Source of the DNA: Phytobacter ursingii
GTDB lineage: Bacteria; Pseudomonadota; Gammaproteobacteria; Enterobacterales; Enterobacteriaceae
NCBI GenBank assembly: GCA_901456055.1
Contig: CABDWT010000018.1
Coordinates: forward strand, 607,261 to 671,260
Length of the DNA: 64,000 nt
Direction of reading: 5' to 3'
The notes beneath the pieces were generated by a model. It did no database searches. It saw only the letters and a program-made list of their open reading frames with translations, and was not told the origin of the DNA. A program made the position numbers and the translations under genes. Positions 55,694-63,648 of the stretch are shown here, piece after piece; position 1 is the stretch's first letter; each line of letters opens with the position of its first letter.

Positions 55694-56683
55694 TTACGCA
55701 AGCACGCCTATAGCCAGGGCGTGGTCTAAAAAACGAAACAGCAGCTCAATCTGGCTGCCATATTTGGCCTCGAAAGCCACAGGGTCCCGATGCAACTCAT
55801 CGTGATGTGCTCTGCACAGCGGTATCACAAAGAGGTCGTGCGCTTTGGTTCCCATCCCTCCTTGTCCATGTCCAATAACGTGGTGTGGGTCGTCTGCCGG
55901 GTTGTTACAGCAGGCGCATCTTTGTGCTTTAACCCAGCGGGTGTATGTGGGGTTTTCCCAGCGGCGGCGCTTTGGGCGCAGCATGAATGATTCCGGCGTC
56001 TCCGGGTCGATGCGAAGCGCCAGTATTTTCTTTGCCGTTTCCTGCACAATCTCAGAGGGTCCGCGTGTTGGCACAATATCGGCCTCTCTGGTTACCGAGT
56101 GAATAACCGGTTTTGGCAGACGCAGCACCTGACGCGCTGCGGTTTCCGGTATTGCATCAGCCAGGCCATTGCGGGCCAGCCACCAGCAAAGCTCGGGCAG
56201 TGTCAGTGCGTGGGTGTCATCGAACCCCAGTTCACGGCGAACCGCTGTGAGGATGTAAGCGGCGCAGTTCGCCAGGGCGATAGACTCCACGGCGCTGGAT
56301 TGCTGGTCGCGTAGCAGGTTGTCACAGTGCCAGCACAACCGAATCACGCCGGGTGTGTGGCGCAGGGTAGTCATGTTTTCAGCGTGCCAGGATTCATGCG
56401 GCCACTGACAGCTATTGTCACGTAATAACCAGTCCTCCAGACCAGACAGGCCTCCAGCACGACGTAACACAGACTCGTTAACGAATACTGAATGTAATGC
56501 CGGGTCTTCTGCCAGCGGCTGATCTGCTGGTGGGATTTCACCGCTGGGTAAATCGGCGAGACGTTCTGGCTCATTCTCGATCAACATGCGGCCCCGGTGA
56601 AAATGAGGCAGCAACTGTGAGCCGGGGCGAAACGCCACCAGCCCCAGCTCAGGGATAATTACTGGTTTAAGGAGCGCTCTCAA
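55694..56683 (-). CDS. DUF968-family HNH nuclease-like protein
   Basis: 329 residues. The C-terminal region carries an HNH-type zinc site: CACCNNPADDPHHVIGHGQG (two Cys and the His pair), then HDLFVIPLCRAHHDELH. DUF968 proteins are related to the RecA-dependent nuclease Ref of phage P1. The N-terminal half resembles DUF968 from YbcN-like contexts (GLVAFRPGSQLLPHF). Likely involved in phage recombination; it lies directly upstream of Q in the leftward early/middle operon. Confidence 0.85.
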   Translation of the reverse strand: MRALLKPVIIPELGLVAFRPGSQLLPHFHRGRMLIENEPERLADLPSGEIPPADQPLAEDPALHSVFVNESVLRRAGGLSGLEDWLLRDNSCQWPHESWHAENMTTLRHTPGVIRLCWHCDNLLRDQQSSAVESIALANCAAYILTAVRRELGFDDTHALTLPELCWWLARNGLADAIPETAARQVLRLPKPVIHSVTREADIVPTRGPSEIVQETAKKILALRIDPETPESFMLRPKRRRWENPTYTRWVKAQRCACCNNPADDPHHVIGHGQGGMGTKAHDLFVIPLCRAHHDELHRDPVAFEAKYGSQIELLFRFLDHALAIGVLA

Positions 56684-56693
56684 GCCCGACTCC

Positions 56694-57212
56694 TTAAAGC
56701 GAAAGCTGTTTCAGCTTCTGCACGGCTTTCCCCATATCAGCCATAGCATCAATAAATTCATCGAATTTGCGGCTGGCCATCCCATAGGATTGCAGTATTT
56801 CCAGTTTAAGGGGATCGAGTTGTTTTTTAATTTCAGCCCGATCACCTGCCTTTTTCTCTGCCTCTTCCGCTGCACGGATCAATTCCTCAGCCTGCTTGCG
56901 TAAATCTTCCGGCGTTACCGTTTTCTTAATCACTGTATTCTCCGTTACCGTTTCTTCTTCGACCGCGTTTGTCACTGCCTGATGTCCAAAGCGTGGATGA
57001 TGGAAGGTTGTTGTCCTGCCATCACCTACTACGAGCAACATCCCGTTTTCACGGATAATCTCTACCAGCAGTTCTTTGTCTTTCTTCTGCAACTGGTTGT
57101 AGGCATATACCTTTTGAGAAAGCTGGGTCAGCGTTGTGCCTTCTGGCATTTTCTCAACAAAGCGCTTTATTCTTGAAAGCACAGGCTGTAGATGTGGGGG
57201 AGTTGTCCTCAT
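56694..57212 (-). CDS. Hypothetical phage protein with coiled coil
   Basis: 172 residues. N-terminal segment RTTPPHLQPVLSRIKRFVEK with LTQLSQKVYAYNQLQKKDKE, which looks like a small helical DNA-binding domain. A basic/acidic coiled coil follows (about residues 105-135: QAEELIRAAEEAEKKAGDRA), then DPLKLEILQSYGMASRKFDE. Function not recognised. It sits between the KilA-N gene and the DUF968 gene with 11-base gaps. Confidence 0.7.
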   Translation of the reverse strand: MRTTPPHLQPVLSRIKRFVEKMPEGTTLTQLSQKVYAYNQLQKKDKELLVEIIRENGMLLVVGDGRTTTFHHPRFGHQAVTNAVEEETVTENTVIKKTVTPEDLRKQAEELIRAAEEAEKKAGDRAEIKKQLDPLKLEILQSYGMASRKFDEFIDAMADMGKAVQKLKQLSL

Positions 57213-57223
57213 CGTGATTGCCC

Positions 57224-58015
57224 TTACCTTGCGTTATCCAGCATGCGAGCCAGTTCAGTGAATTTTGCTTCGAAGAAGTGCGGCTGAGTCTCCCGCGGAT
57301 TAGCTGGGCTGGTGATGTTTTTGCCGTACATGCAGCCCTTTGATGTGACCGACCAGAAGCGCTTAACACCGTTAATGCCAGTACGGCTTTGACGCTCTCT
57401 CTGTTCAACAATCCCAAGCCTTGCCAACTGGTGGTAAGCCTGGTTTGCCGTCATGCGGATACCGCACTGCTTAAGTAGAGCGCTAAGGGAAAACGTTGGG
57501 CGGCTGGAGCCATCTGGCGCACCGGCTGGTGCATCAATGGCGTATTTCGGCATCAGATCAGGCAGACCAGCGACCTGTTGCAGCTTCTGGTATGCGCCGA
57601 GTTTGGAAGAATTGGAGAGGTTCAGCATCTTCGCCGCAGACTCAAGCAGAATGACGCCTGCCTGTACCTGATCGGATTTAAGATGTGCGGCATTAGCGGT
57701 TTGATAGGAATCGAACGTGCGGATTACCTTGAGGTTAAAAGCAGCGCTGATCCACATGGCATAGGAATAGACCAGCTCCTTACAAACGTAAGTACCCTGG
57801 CTATTACCACCACGAATTACACTTACCGGCTCAGTACTATCCGAGTTGCTAATTTGCAACTCGCTTATTAACTCACCTGTCTGCTCATTGCGAAGCCAAA
57901 ATGCTGGCTTGTGCTTATCCAATGACCCGGCAGCACGGTGTAAATCATTCAGGCAGTAACGACCATCAAGATCACGGCGTACGGAAACGCCGTCAATTAC
58001 GAGTAATTGACTCAT
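57224..58015 (-). CDS. KilA-N / KilAC domain protein (antirepressor or Roi-like)
   Basis: 263 residues starting MSQLLVIDGVSVRRDLDGRY. N-terminal KilA-N-type DNA-binding domain (YCLNDLHRAAGSLDKHKPAF; YVCKELVYSYAMWISAAF). The C-terminal KilAC/Ant domain has FSLSALLKQCGIRMTANQAY and GINGVKRFWSVTSKGCMYGK. This pattern is seen in phage antirepressors and in Roi of HK022. GGAG lies seven bases before the ATG; a 34-codon upstream extension was rejected. Probably regulates or remodels phage development. Confidence 0.85.
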   Translation of the reverse strand: MSQLLVIDGVSVRRDLDGRYCLNDLHRAAGSLDKHKPAFWLRNEQTGELISELQISNSDSTEPVSVIRGGNSQGTYVCKELVYSYAMWISAAFNLKVIRTFDSYQTANAAHLKSDQVQAGVILLESAAKMLNLSNSSKLGAYQKLQQVAGLPDLMPKYAIDAPAGAPDGSSRPTFSLSALLKQCGIRMTANQAYHQLARLGIVEQRERQSRTGINGVKRFWSVTSKGCMYGKNITSPANPRETQPHFFEAKFTELARMLDNAR

Positions 58016-58113
58016 GTAGTTCTCCACAGGTTGTATTGCGATGGGCCTGCACGCCCGTTTCGCTTCATGTTTGACACTACTGCTAAATTGGAGGCTCTGC
58101 AAGTTGCTACTGA

Positions 58114-58494
58114 TCATGCATCCACTCCTAAATATAAGGGTATCGTAATTTCAACCTTCCCTTTCGGTATTACCGGCCCCCACTCCACCAGCATGCGTTT
58201 TACCTGACTATCGTCTTCCCACACCCCGGCGTGGGTGAGCGCGTCAAATAACCCTTTGGTGTAGTTGTCGATGTCACGGCGACGGTTATCGGGTGGATAC
58301 AGCAGGATTTCCACAGCACACAAAGAACTTGATGGCTTTGGTAATCTCCGCAACTGGTCAAGGATTGCCGCACATGCATTGCTCTGAAAACGCCTACCCG
58401 CTTCACTGATCATGTGCCTGCCTTTCAGTGGCCCTTTGTCTGGAGCGCGCCAGTAGGTGTTTACGCTCGGTGGAAATGGCAATGTCAGCTTCAT
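58114..58494 (-). CDS. rusA: Holliday junction resolvase RusA
   Basis: 126 residues, close to E. coli RusA (120). Catalytic Asp cluster in NRRRDIDNYTKGLFDAL (near residues 70-86). N-terminal LTLPFPPSVNTYWR. Resolves Holliday junctions during phage recombination and replication. Starts four bases inside the methyltransferase gene's end (ATGA). Confidence 0.95.
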   Translation of the reverse strand: MKLTLPFPPSVNTYWRAPDKGPLKGRHMISEAGRRFQSNACAAILDQLRRLPKPSSSLCAVEILLYPPDNRRRDIDNYTKGLFDALTHAGVWEDDSQVKRMLVEWGPVIPKGKVEITIPLYLGVDA

Positions 58495-60329
58495 AGCGCA
58501 TACCCTCTGAGGATGGCAACAACATCAACTGCTGTTTCACGCGTACTGCTCTTGCTGGATATCGCGCGGCGGGCATTTACGTGATGCAGTTCGAAAGCGT
58601 GCTGTTCATAAAGCTCAATGATGCGAGGTGCGGTTGAGTTGCTAATCACCACTGTTGCCCCTCGCTGGTGCGCAGCAACGCAGCATTCCGCGAGAGCTAC
58701 CTGATCAGCCCATCTAAAACCACCAGCAGCATAACCAGTGAATCCGCTGGTTCCCGGCTTCGGTTCATACGGTGGATCGCAGTAAACAACATCACCCTCA
58801 CCTGCCAGCGCCAGCGTTCTGCGGAAACCGGCATTCAGGAAAACGCAGTTGTGAGCCATCCCGACAAATGCCTGAATCTCTTTCTCAGGGAAATACGGGG
58901 CGCGGTATTTACCAAAGCCGACATTGAACTGGTGATCGAGGTTGTACCGGATCAGACCGTTAAAGCAGTGACGGTTGAAGTACAGCAGCGCCGCTGCACG
59001 TTCAGGACCACCCATTAGCTGGTTATTAAATTCATCGCGCAGCTTGCTGTAACTCTCTGCGTTGTTCAGTAGGGAGAACATGCGGCGGGCGTGTGTTACA
59101 ACCTGATCCGGGTCCACCGCCAACATCTGGTAGAGGTTGATCAGGTCGGCGTTGACGTCAGCCAGCAGGAAGTTAGCGTGTTTGTCTGAATTCATGAACA
59201 CCGAACCGCCGCCCACGAATGGTTCTATAAGGCGCTTCCCTGCCGGGATAAGGTGATCAAGTTCAGGGAGCAGCGAATACTTACCGCCAGCCCATTTGAG
59301 AAACGGGCGCTGCCAGGTGCGCGGGGCTGGTTCCTCTTTCGGGATAGCGGCAGCAATGCGTTCGCCAATCCAGTGCATGACCGGCACAGCCATACTGTTG
59401 CCTATGGCTTTATAGCGCGGACCATCAGGGCATTCAGCAGCATCTTTGCCACGCCATGCAATGCGGGTGTGATTATCCGGGAAGCCCATTTGCCGTTCAT
59501 TTTCGACAGGCATTAAGTGCCTGATTCGGCGTTCTGGTGTAACAACGTAAGTTTCTCGATCATCGAGAGAGCCTGCACCTCTGGCTGTGAGACAAACAGG
59601 CACGGGCGTCTGTTTTGACGGGGGATTAACCCTGCGCACGCGATCGGACTCAAAAAGTATTTGGGAGGGATCGATGTCACTTCGAGCACTTGCGATAAGG
59701 AGAATTCGCGGGCGTCGTTGGGCCACTCCGAAGTATTGTGCATCAAAGGTTCTCCAGGCCACTCGGCGCTGTCGTCCAATAACAACACCTCGCTTTGACC
59801 AGATCGGAATGTGCTTACCGGTTTTTTTATCCCAGCGCCAGAACTTGCTACTTGAACCGACTGCAGGTCGTGGACCAGGTTGGAATGCTTCAATTTCGCC
59901 AGCCAGTCCTGCGAGAAAGTGACCGAACGCGTTGTCTTTGCTGCTGTACGCCCCTGGGACGTTTTCCCAGACGATGACAGCTTCTTTTTCACCGCGCTCG
60001 CGGCGTTTATCGTCGATTGCATCAGCTAATTCCACAAATTTAAGAGTCAATAACCCACGCTTATCTTTCAGCCCTTTTCTTTTTCCACCAATTGAATAGG
60101 ACTGACAAGGTGTGCCGCCAACGACAATATCGGGGGATTCAATCTGGTCCAACTCAACCATTTCGCTCAACTGGGTCATATCGCCTAGGTTCGTGACGTC
60201 AGGCCAGTGATGGGCCAACACTGCCGACGGGAATTTTTCGATCTCGGAAAACCACACTGGTTTCCACCCCAGCGGTTCCCAGGCAACTGAGGCGGCTTCA
60301 ATACCACTACAAACAGATCCGTATCTCAT
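58491..60329 (-). CDS. Fused DNA cytosine-5 / adenine-N6 methyltransferase (Dcm-Dam)
   Basis: 612 residues in one frame. N-terminal C5 methyltransferase: motif I YGSVCSGIEAASVAW, motif IV GGTPCQSYS (catalytic Cys near residue 75), motif VI WENVPGA (near 125), motif VIII AQRRPRILL, motif X YKAIGNSMAVPV (near 310). C-terminal Dam-type enzyme: FLKWAGGKYSLLPEL (near 345), AdoMet-site Asp in LLADVNADLINLY, and motif IV YCDPPYEPK (near 517). Only about 90 residues separate motifs VIII and X, so the target-recognition segment is short. Likely protects phage DNA from host restriction. Overlaps rusA and the replication gene by four bases each. Confidence 0.94.
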   Translation of the reverse strand: MRYGSVCSGIEAASVAWEPLGWKPVWFSEIEKFPSAVLAHHWPDVTNLGDMTQLSEMVELDQIESPDIVVGGTPCQSYSIGGKRKGLKDKRGLLTLKFVELADAIDDKRRERGEKEAVIVWENVPGAYSSKDNAFGHFLAGLAGEIEAFQPGPRPAVGSSSKFWRWDKKTGKHIPIWSKRGVVIGRQRRVAWRTFDAQYFGVAQRRPRILLIASARSDIDPSQILFESDRVRRVNPPSKQTPVPVCLTARGAGSLDDRETYVVTPERRIRHLMPVENERQMGFPDNHTRIAWRGKDAAECPDGPRYKAIGNSMAVPVMHWIGERIAAAIPKEEPAPRTWQRPFLKWAGGKYSLLPELDHLIPAGKRLIEPFVGGGSVFMNSDKHANFLLADVNADLINLYQMLAVDPDQVVTHARRMFSLLNNAESYSKLRDEFNNQLMGGPERAAALLYFNRHCFNGLIRYNLDHQFNVGFGKYRAPYFPEKEIQAFVGMAHNCVFLNAGFRRTLALAGEGDVVYCDPPYEPKPGTSGFTGYAAGGFRWADQVALAECCVAAHQRGATVVISNSTAPRIIELYEQHAFELHHVNARRAISSKSSTRETAVDVVAILRGYAL

Positions 60330-61273
60330 GTGCGGAACCCCGCGTTATCAGGGAGTGAGTAATCAACCTGTTCGTGAGTGGCCTTGAATGCCGCGTCGTC
60401 TTTGACCCATCGACCCTTAACGCATTTCGGCCTGCCGCTGGCGTGCCATTTGCTGGCCTTCTCGAAATACTCGACGCAGTTTTCTGGACCAAAGAGCGTG
60501 CTGGGGCGCAGGTAGTCACTCATCTTCGAGTCGTCGGCCCATTTAGCCGTGAGGTAATCAACCACCAGCATGAGGTCTTCGGCGCTGTAGTTGTCGGCCA
60601 GACGACCACGGATGTAACCGAGGGTAGTTTTGGTGCGACCGCCCCTGCCGTATGACGAATTAGTTACCTGGTTGAAATGCTCAAGAACCTGAGCGGCAGG
60701 ATCGGACTGCTCGTCGGGTTGCGCAGCAACCGGACAAGAGGGTTTTAAGATCTGATTGTGGTGATCTGTGTAATGATCTGTATAGAGAATAGGTTCCGCG
60801 ACTTCGCGGCTAAGGTTCTGCGATTCTGCGGAATGGGTTCCGTGATTCTGCGGAATAGGTTCCGCAACTTCGCGTTTCCCGTTCCGCGATTCTGCGGAAT
60901 CCAGAGGGTCCGCGAATATGGCGGCAATTAAAGCCTCTCCGTTAACACGATAATGGGTCTTTTTCGTACCATTAACCTGCCGCTGCGCTTTCTCAATGAT
61001 GCCTGGTAGCCAGCGGGTGCAAATCTTGTTTACCAGCCTTTGAATCTGGTCATCGCTTACACCACGAATTTCAGCTGCCAGCTCGCTATGCTCCTTGTAA
61101 AACCAGCCATCTTTCTGATCAGACTTGCCTGACCAGAACACGAGTTGATTCAGCACCGCCCCAAGGGCATGCGCCTGCTGATCACCGGCAAAGAAATCGA
61201 GGTAAGGCACAGGGATAGTGATGCTATTCCGCTGTCCCGACATCGACTGAACTATTTCAAATATCTGCCTCAT
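60326..61273 (-). CDS. O-like phage replication initiator
   Basis: 315 residues. N-terminal winged-helix region (GWFYKEHSELAAEIRGVSDD, DQIQRLVNKICTRWLPGIIE), a low-complexity middle, and the conserved phage replisome-organiser C-terminal domain (VLEHFNQVTNSSYGRGGRTK, LRPSTLFGPENCVEYFEKA). The gene carries five 22-bp-spaced iterons at 60791-60898 that encode the low-complexity middle, as lambda O carries ori. No helicase-loader gene is visible next to it; the methyltransferase follows instead. Confidence 0.88.
   Translation of the reverse strand: MRQIFEIVQSMSGQRNSITIPVPYLDFFAGDQQAHALGAVLNQLVFWSGKSDQKDGWFYKEHSELAAEIRGVSDDQIQRLVNKICTRWLPGIIEKAQRQVNGTKKTHYRVNGEALIAAIFADPLDSAESRNGKREVAEPIPQNHGTHSAESQNLSREVAEPILYTDHYTDHHNQILKPSCPVAAQPDEQSDPAAQVLEHFNQVTNSSYGRGGRTKTTLGYIRGRLADNYSAEDLMLVVDYLTAKWADDSKMSDYLRPSTLFGPENCVEYFEKASKWHASGRPKCVKGRWVKDDAAFKATHEQVDYSLPDNAGFRT
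60791..60898. repeat. Five iterons: predicted phage replication origin
   Basis: Five imperfect 20-base repeats (type AGGTTCCGCGATTCTGCGGA) start at 60791, 60813, 60835, 60857 and 60879, exactly 22 bp apart, about two DNA turns. An AT-rich stretch with repeated TGATCTGT lies beside them at 60755-60790. The 22-bp period is not a multiple of three, so the repeats are kept as DNA rather than as peptide. This is the lambda ori layout (iterons then AT-rich DNA inside O). Confidence 0.85.
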
Positions 61274-61445
61274 CCTTAGCCTCTATCTCAGTGAAATCGC
61301 GTCGAAACTCTTTGATTGGGCTAAAGCACTCGCCGTGCTCATAGTTTTCGCGCAGATAGATAACCCGCTGTGTTTCTGGCTCCCAGCGGATGACATGGAC
61401 GGGGATGCCCCTTCTGTCTCTGAACCATCGGTTAAGGACGCGCAT
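61257..61445 (-). CDS. DUF4222 phage protein
   Basis: 62 residues, MRVLNRWFRDRRGIPVHVIR with VIYLRENYEHGECFSPIKEF. Matches the DUF4222 type often found beside the replication gene in lambdoid prophages. GGAGG lies ten bases before the ATG. Overlaps the replication gene by 17 bases. Function unknown. Confidence 0.75.
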   Translation of the reverse strand: MRVLNRWFRDRRGIPVHVIRWEPETQRVIYLRENYEHGECFSPIKEFRRDFTEIEAKDEADI

Positions 61446-61612
61446 AAACGTTTTGCCCTCCGGTAGTAGACACCCACGATGCCAGTCGCTCGGCTGTGGT
61501 TACATGCAACCCAGCGATTTGATACTCTGCGTTCATACCGAAACAGCGGAACACCCGGAATCGGGATCATCCTCAGTTGCGGTAAACGGTTTTTTACCGT
61601 TACACTGTTCAT
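61283..61612 (-). CDS. Possible overlapping small gene
   Basis: A 109-codon frame starting two bases after the YmfL-like stop (MNSVTVKNRLPQLRMIPIPG) with GGAG nine bases upstream. Residues 1-55 look protein-like (FRYERRVSNRWVACNHSRAT) and fill the otherwise empty gap 61446-61615. The C-terminal half runs out of frame through DUF4222 and looks like non-coding translation. It could be a real short gene with overlap or chance. Confidence 0.35.
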   Translation of the reverse strand: MNSVTVKNRLPQLRMIPIPGVPLFRYERRVSNRWVACNHSRATGIVGVYYRRAKRLCASLTDGSETEGASPSMSSAGSQKHSGLSICAKTMSTASALAQSKSFDAISLR

Positions 61613-61615
61613 GCG

Positions 61616-62158
61616 TTAGTTCTCCACACGATTGCTATGCGCCACGACGCCAGGAGCTGCACACTCGCTGGCGTCACCCTTTTCAGGCGCGCAAAAAACC
61701 CGGTACAGAAGCGTTAAATGCTCCTGCCACTTCGCCATTACCTTGTAACTGTTCTCTTCAATTCGCTCGCGTTCGTCAGCATCGATAACCCCGTCAGCCG
61801 TCGCGATGCGTACGTACTGAGAGTGCTCGCTGATCCATTCAATCGTTTCCATCAGGCGCTGATTGATATCTGCGTTATCAACATCCTCAATAGCCACCAG
61901 CGGGACGTTGACGCTATTCGACTGACGAGAAACGGCATCGGCGATATGTTTGGTACCGCTGGCCTGTTGAAGGACCATTGCCCACCCCATCGGGAAGATC
62001 TGATCTCCACCAGCACGCAACCGGTTAAAAAGCGCATCCTCAGTAACACCCAGCCATTCAGCGGCCTCGGCGTATCCGCCTGGTAGCACGGCAATCGTCT
62101 TTTTGATTGCAACTACCATCCACGCTGGTTGTTTATCTACTTGCCAGTGATTACCCAC
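61616..62158 (-). CDS. YmfL-like early regulator (CII-position protein)
   Basis: 180 residues starting MGNHWQVDKQPAWMVVAIKK, with a helix-turn-helix-like segment GGYAEAAEWLGVTEDALFNR and a helical C-terminal half (VDNADINQRLMETIEWISEH). It resembles YmfL of the e14 element. Directly after cro it occupies the place of lambda cII, so I infer a regulatory role. Confidence 0.78.
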   Translation of the reverse strand: MGNHWQVDKQPAWMVVAIKKTIAVLPGGYAEAAEWLGVTEDALFNRLRAGGDQIFPMGWAMVLQQASGTKHIADAVSRQSNSVNVPLVAIEDVDNADINQRLMETIEWISEHSQYVRIATADGVIDADERERIEENSYKVMAKWQEHLTLLYRVFCAPEKGDASECAAPGVVAHSNRVEN

Positions 62159-62203
62159 GGTTAACCCCTTGATTCTGTGGTTTAAAAACTAATGCTTTCT
62201 CTG

Positions 62204-62404
62204 CTACTGTTTTGGATAAATATCAGGACGGAGATCAGACTTAGATATCCGCCCACCGGTCACTTCTTCGAGTTTTTTAGCAAGAGAAAATCCTGCTTTT
62301 TTGTATCCATTAAAAACCAAACGAAGATAACCAGACGTGGAACCAACATTTTCTGCCAAGTTGTTTTGATCGCCCTTGGAAAGGGAATCCCAATACTCTT
62401 TCAT
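62204..62404 (-). CDS. Cro-like regulator
   Basis: 66 residues, MKEYWDSLSKGDQNNLAENV then GSTSGYLRLVFNGYKKAGFS, a YdaS/Cro-type HTH. Divergent from the CI repressor with three shared operators between. AGGAGG in operator 62409-62425 is its ribosome-binding site, so repressor binding could also bear on its leader. Confidence 0.88.
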   Translation of the reverse strand: MKEYWDSLSKGDQNNLAENVGSTSGYLRLVFNGYKKAGFSLAKKLEEVTGGRISKSDLRPDIYPKQ

Positions 62405-62408
62405 GATA

Positions 62409-62475
62409 TGTACCTCCTGTGTACATATTACATGAATAAAATGAACCTACAAGGTACTTGTACCCAAGAGGTACA
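62409..62475. promoter_or_regulatory. CI/Cro operators (right operator set) and early promoter
   Basis: Three 17-bp sites of form TGTACC-N5-GGTACA: 62459-62475 TGTACCCAAGAGGTACA (perfect), 62442-62458 TGAACCTACAAGGTACT (abutting), and 62409-62425 TGTACCTCCTGTGTACA. On the minus strand TTGTAG-N16-TAATAT is a possible early rightward-type promoter for cro. Three operators between divergent cI and cro reproduce the lambda switch design. Confidence 0.85.
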
Positions 62476-62492
62476 CATTGTGTAATCTAAGG

Positions 62493-63167
62493 ATGAAAAC
62501 GATTAATGAAATTCGGCGTAGCAACGCCAGAAAGCTGCGGGATGGAGTGGGCGGGAATAATTCTTTCGCCACACTTATTGATCGTGATGCCACCCAAACC
62601 AGTAGATTTATGGGAAACGGGGCAACGAAAAATATTGGCGATGAAATGGCGAGGCATATAGAAAAATGCTTCGATTTACCAACAGGTTGGCTCGACAAAG
62701 AGCATCAAACAACTAATATTGCGAAAGTTCCCGAGGTATCGGATACTGAGAAAACTTTCACATTAGTTCCGGTCATTTCCTGGGTGCAGGCAGGAGCATG
62801 GACCGAAGTTGGCTTTTCTGAGGTTGATTTGAGTATCGCTGAAACATACCCCTGCCCTGTACCCTGCGGTCCGATGACATATATTCTTCGTGTCATCGGC
62901 GATTCAATGATTGATGAATATCGCCCAGGAGACATGATTTTTGTTGATCCAGAAGTTCCTTCGTCTCACGGAGATGATGTGATCGCATTAATGCATGATA
63001 GTGGCGAAACTACATTCAAGCGCCTGATTGAAGATGGTGGAAGTAAGTATCTAAAAGCTTTGAACTCTAATTGGCCAGAGCCGTATATAAAGATTAATGG
63101 GAATTGCTCAATCATTGGCACCGTAATCTTCTCAGGAAAGCCAAGAAGAAGCCGTATCAAGTCCTAA
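62493..63167 (+). CDS. CI-type repressor (HTH plus S24 peptidase)
   Basis: 224 residues starting MKTINEIRRSNARKLRDGVG. N-terminal HTH (FATLIDRDATQTSRFMG). C-terminal LexA-like domain: cleavage-type Ala-Gly in SWVQAGAW, catalytic Ser in VIGDSMIDEY, catalytic Lys in ETTFKRLIED. RecA-stimulated self-cleavage is expected, so the prophage should be SOS-inducible. The ATG at 62493 matches related repressors. A TTG at 62478 has AGAGG six bases upstream within operator 62459-62475 and is an alternative start. Confidence 0.93.
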   Translation: MKTINEIRRSNARKLRDGVGGNNSFATLIDRDATQTSRFMGNGATKNIGDEMARHIEKCFDLPTGWLDKEHQTTNIAKVPEVSDTEKTFTLVPVISWVQAGAWTEVGFSEVDLSIAETYPCPVPCGPMTYILRVIGDSMIDEYRPGDMIFVDPEVPSSHGDDVIALMHDSGETTFKRLIEDGGSKYLKALNSNWPEPYIKINGNCSIIGTVIFSGKPRRSRIKS

Positions 63168-63187
63168 CTAATCCATCCCCAAATTAA

Positions 63188-63213
63188 AGAACCTGCTCCG
63201 GCAGGTTTTTTTG
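63188..63213 (+). terminator. Terminator after cI
   Basis: AACCTGC-TCCG-GCAGG followed by TTTTTTTG, 24 bases after the cI stop. Confidence 0.92.
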
Positions 63214-63216
63214 CGC

Positions 63217-63249
63217 TTGACAATGTACCCACAAGGTACATAATGTACC
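63217..63249 (+). promoter_or_regulatory. Leftward-operon promoter (PL-like) with operator
   Basis: TTGACA (63217-63222)-N16-CATAAT (63239-63244) is a strong promoter candidate on the + strand. A perfect operator TGTACCCACAAGGTACA (63224-63240) fills the spacer and a half-site TGTACC follows at 63244-63249. CI would block it directly, as at lambda PL. Confidence 0.85.
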
Positions 63250-63339
63250 CATCAACAGCGAACAGGCAGGACGCCCACGAAGTAGCCGCCCCAGGCGTAT
63301 GAAGATGGGGATGATTCGCGATTAACGGTGGAGACATTC

Positions 63340-63648
63340 ATGCGCAAATTTAAATTCATCATCTGCGACGTGTGTGAAGGGTTTGGGAAAGTGGATAACC
63401 CTGCATTCTCGCAAGGCTTAACAAGCAGTGAATGGGCCGATTTAGAACCAGAACAACGTGATACCTACCTTTCTGGTTCTTATGACGTTACCTGTTCATG
63501 CTGTAAAGGTTCCGGGAAAGTCCAAATTCCGAATGTGGAGGCTATGACCTTCGCTGAAAAACGCAAGTTGGCCACTGAGCGTCGTGAAGCGCGCTTTGAT
63601 GCTGAGTTTGCCAGGCAATCCGCTTACGAGCGCAGCATCGGTTATTAG
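63340..63648 (+). CDS. Small zinc-finger-like phage protein
   Basis: 102 residues, MRKFKFIICDVCEGFGKVDN. Two CxxCxGxG motifs (CDVCEGFG near residue 9, CSCCKGSG near residue 52) are the pattern of a DnaJ-type zinc finger. A charged C-terminal helix (KRKLATERREARFDAEFARQ) follows. GGAG lies eight bases before the ATG; an in-frame start four codons earlier is less likely. First gene after the PL-like promoter. Partner unknown. Confidence 0.78.
   Translation: MRKFKFIICDVCEGFGKVDNPAFSQGLTSSEWADLEPEQRDTYLSGSYDVTCSCCKGSGKVQIPNVEAMTFAEKRKLATERREARFDAEFARQSAYERSIGY

Noticed and set aside
59513-60022. 169-codon frame inside the methyltransferase gene
   Set aside because: It is an alternative-frame shadow of the Dcm domain; the real frame has all catalytic motifs.
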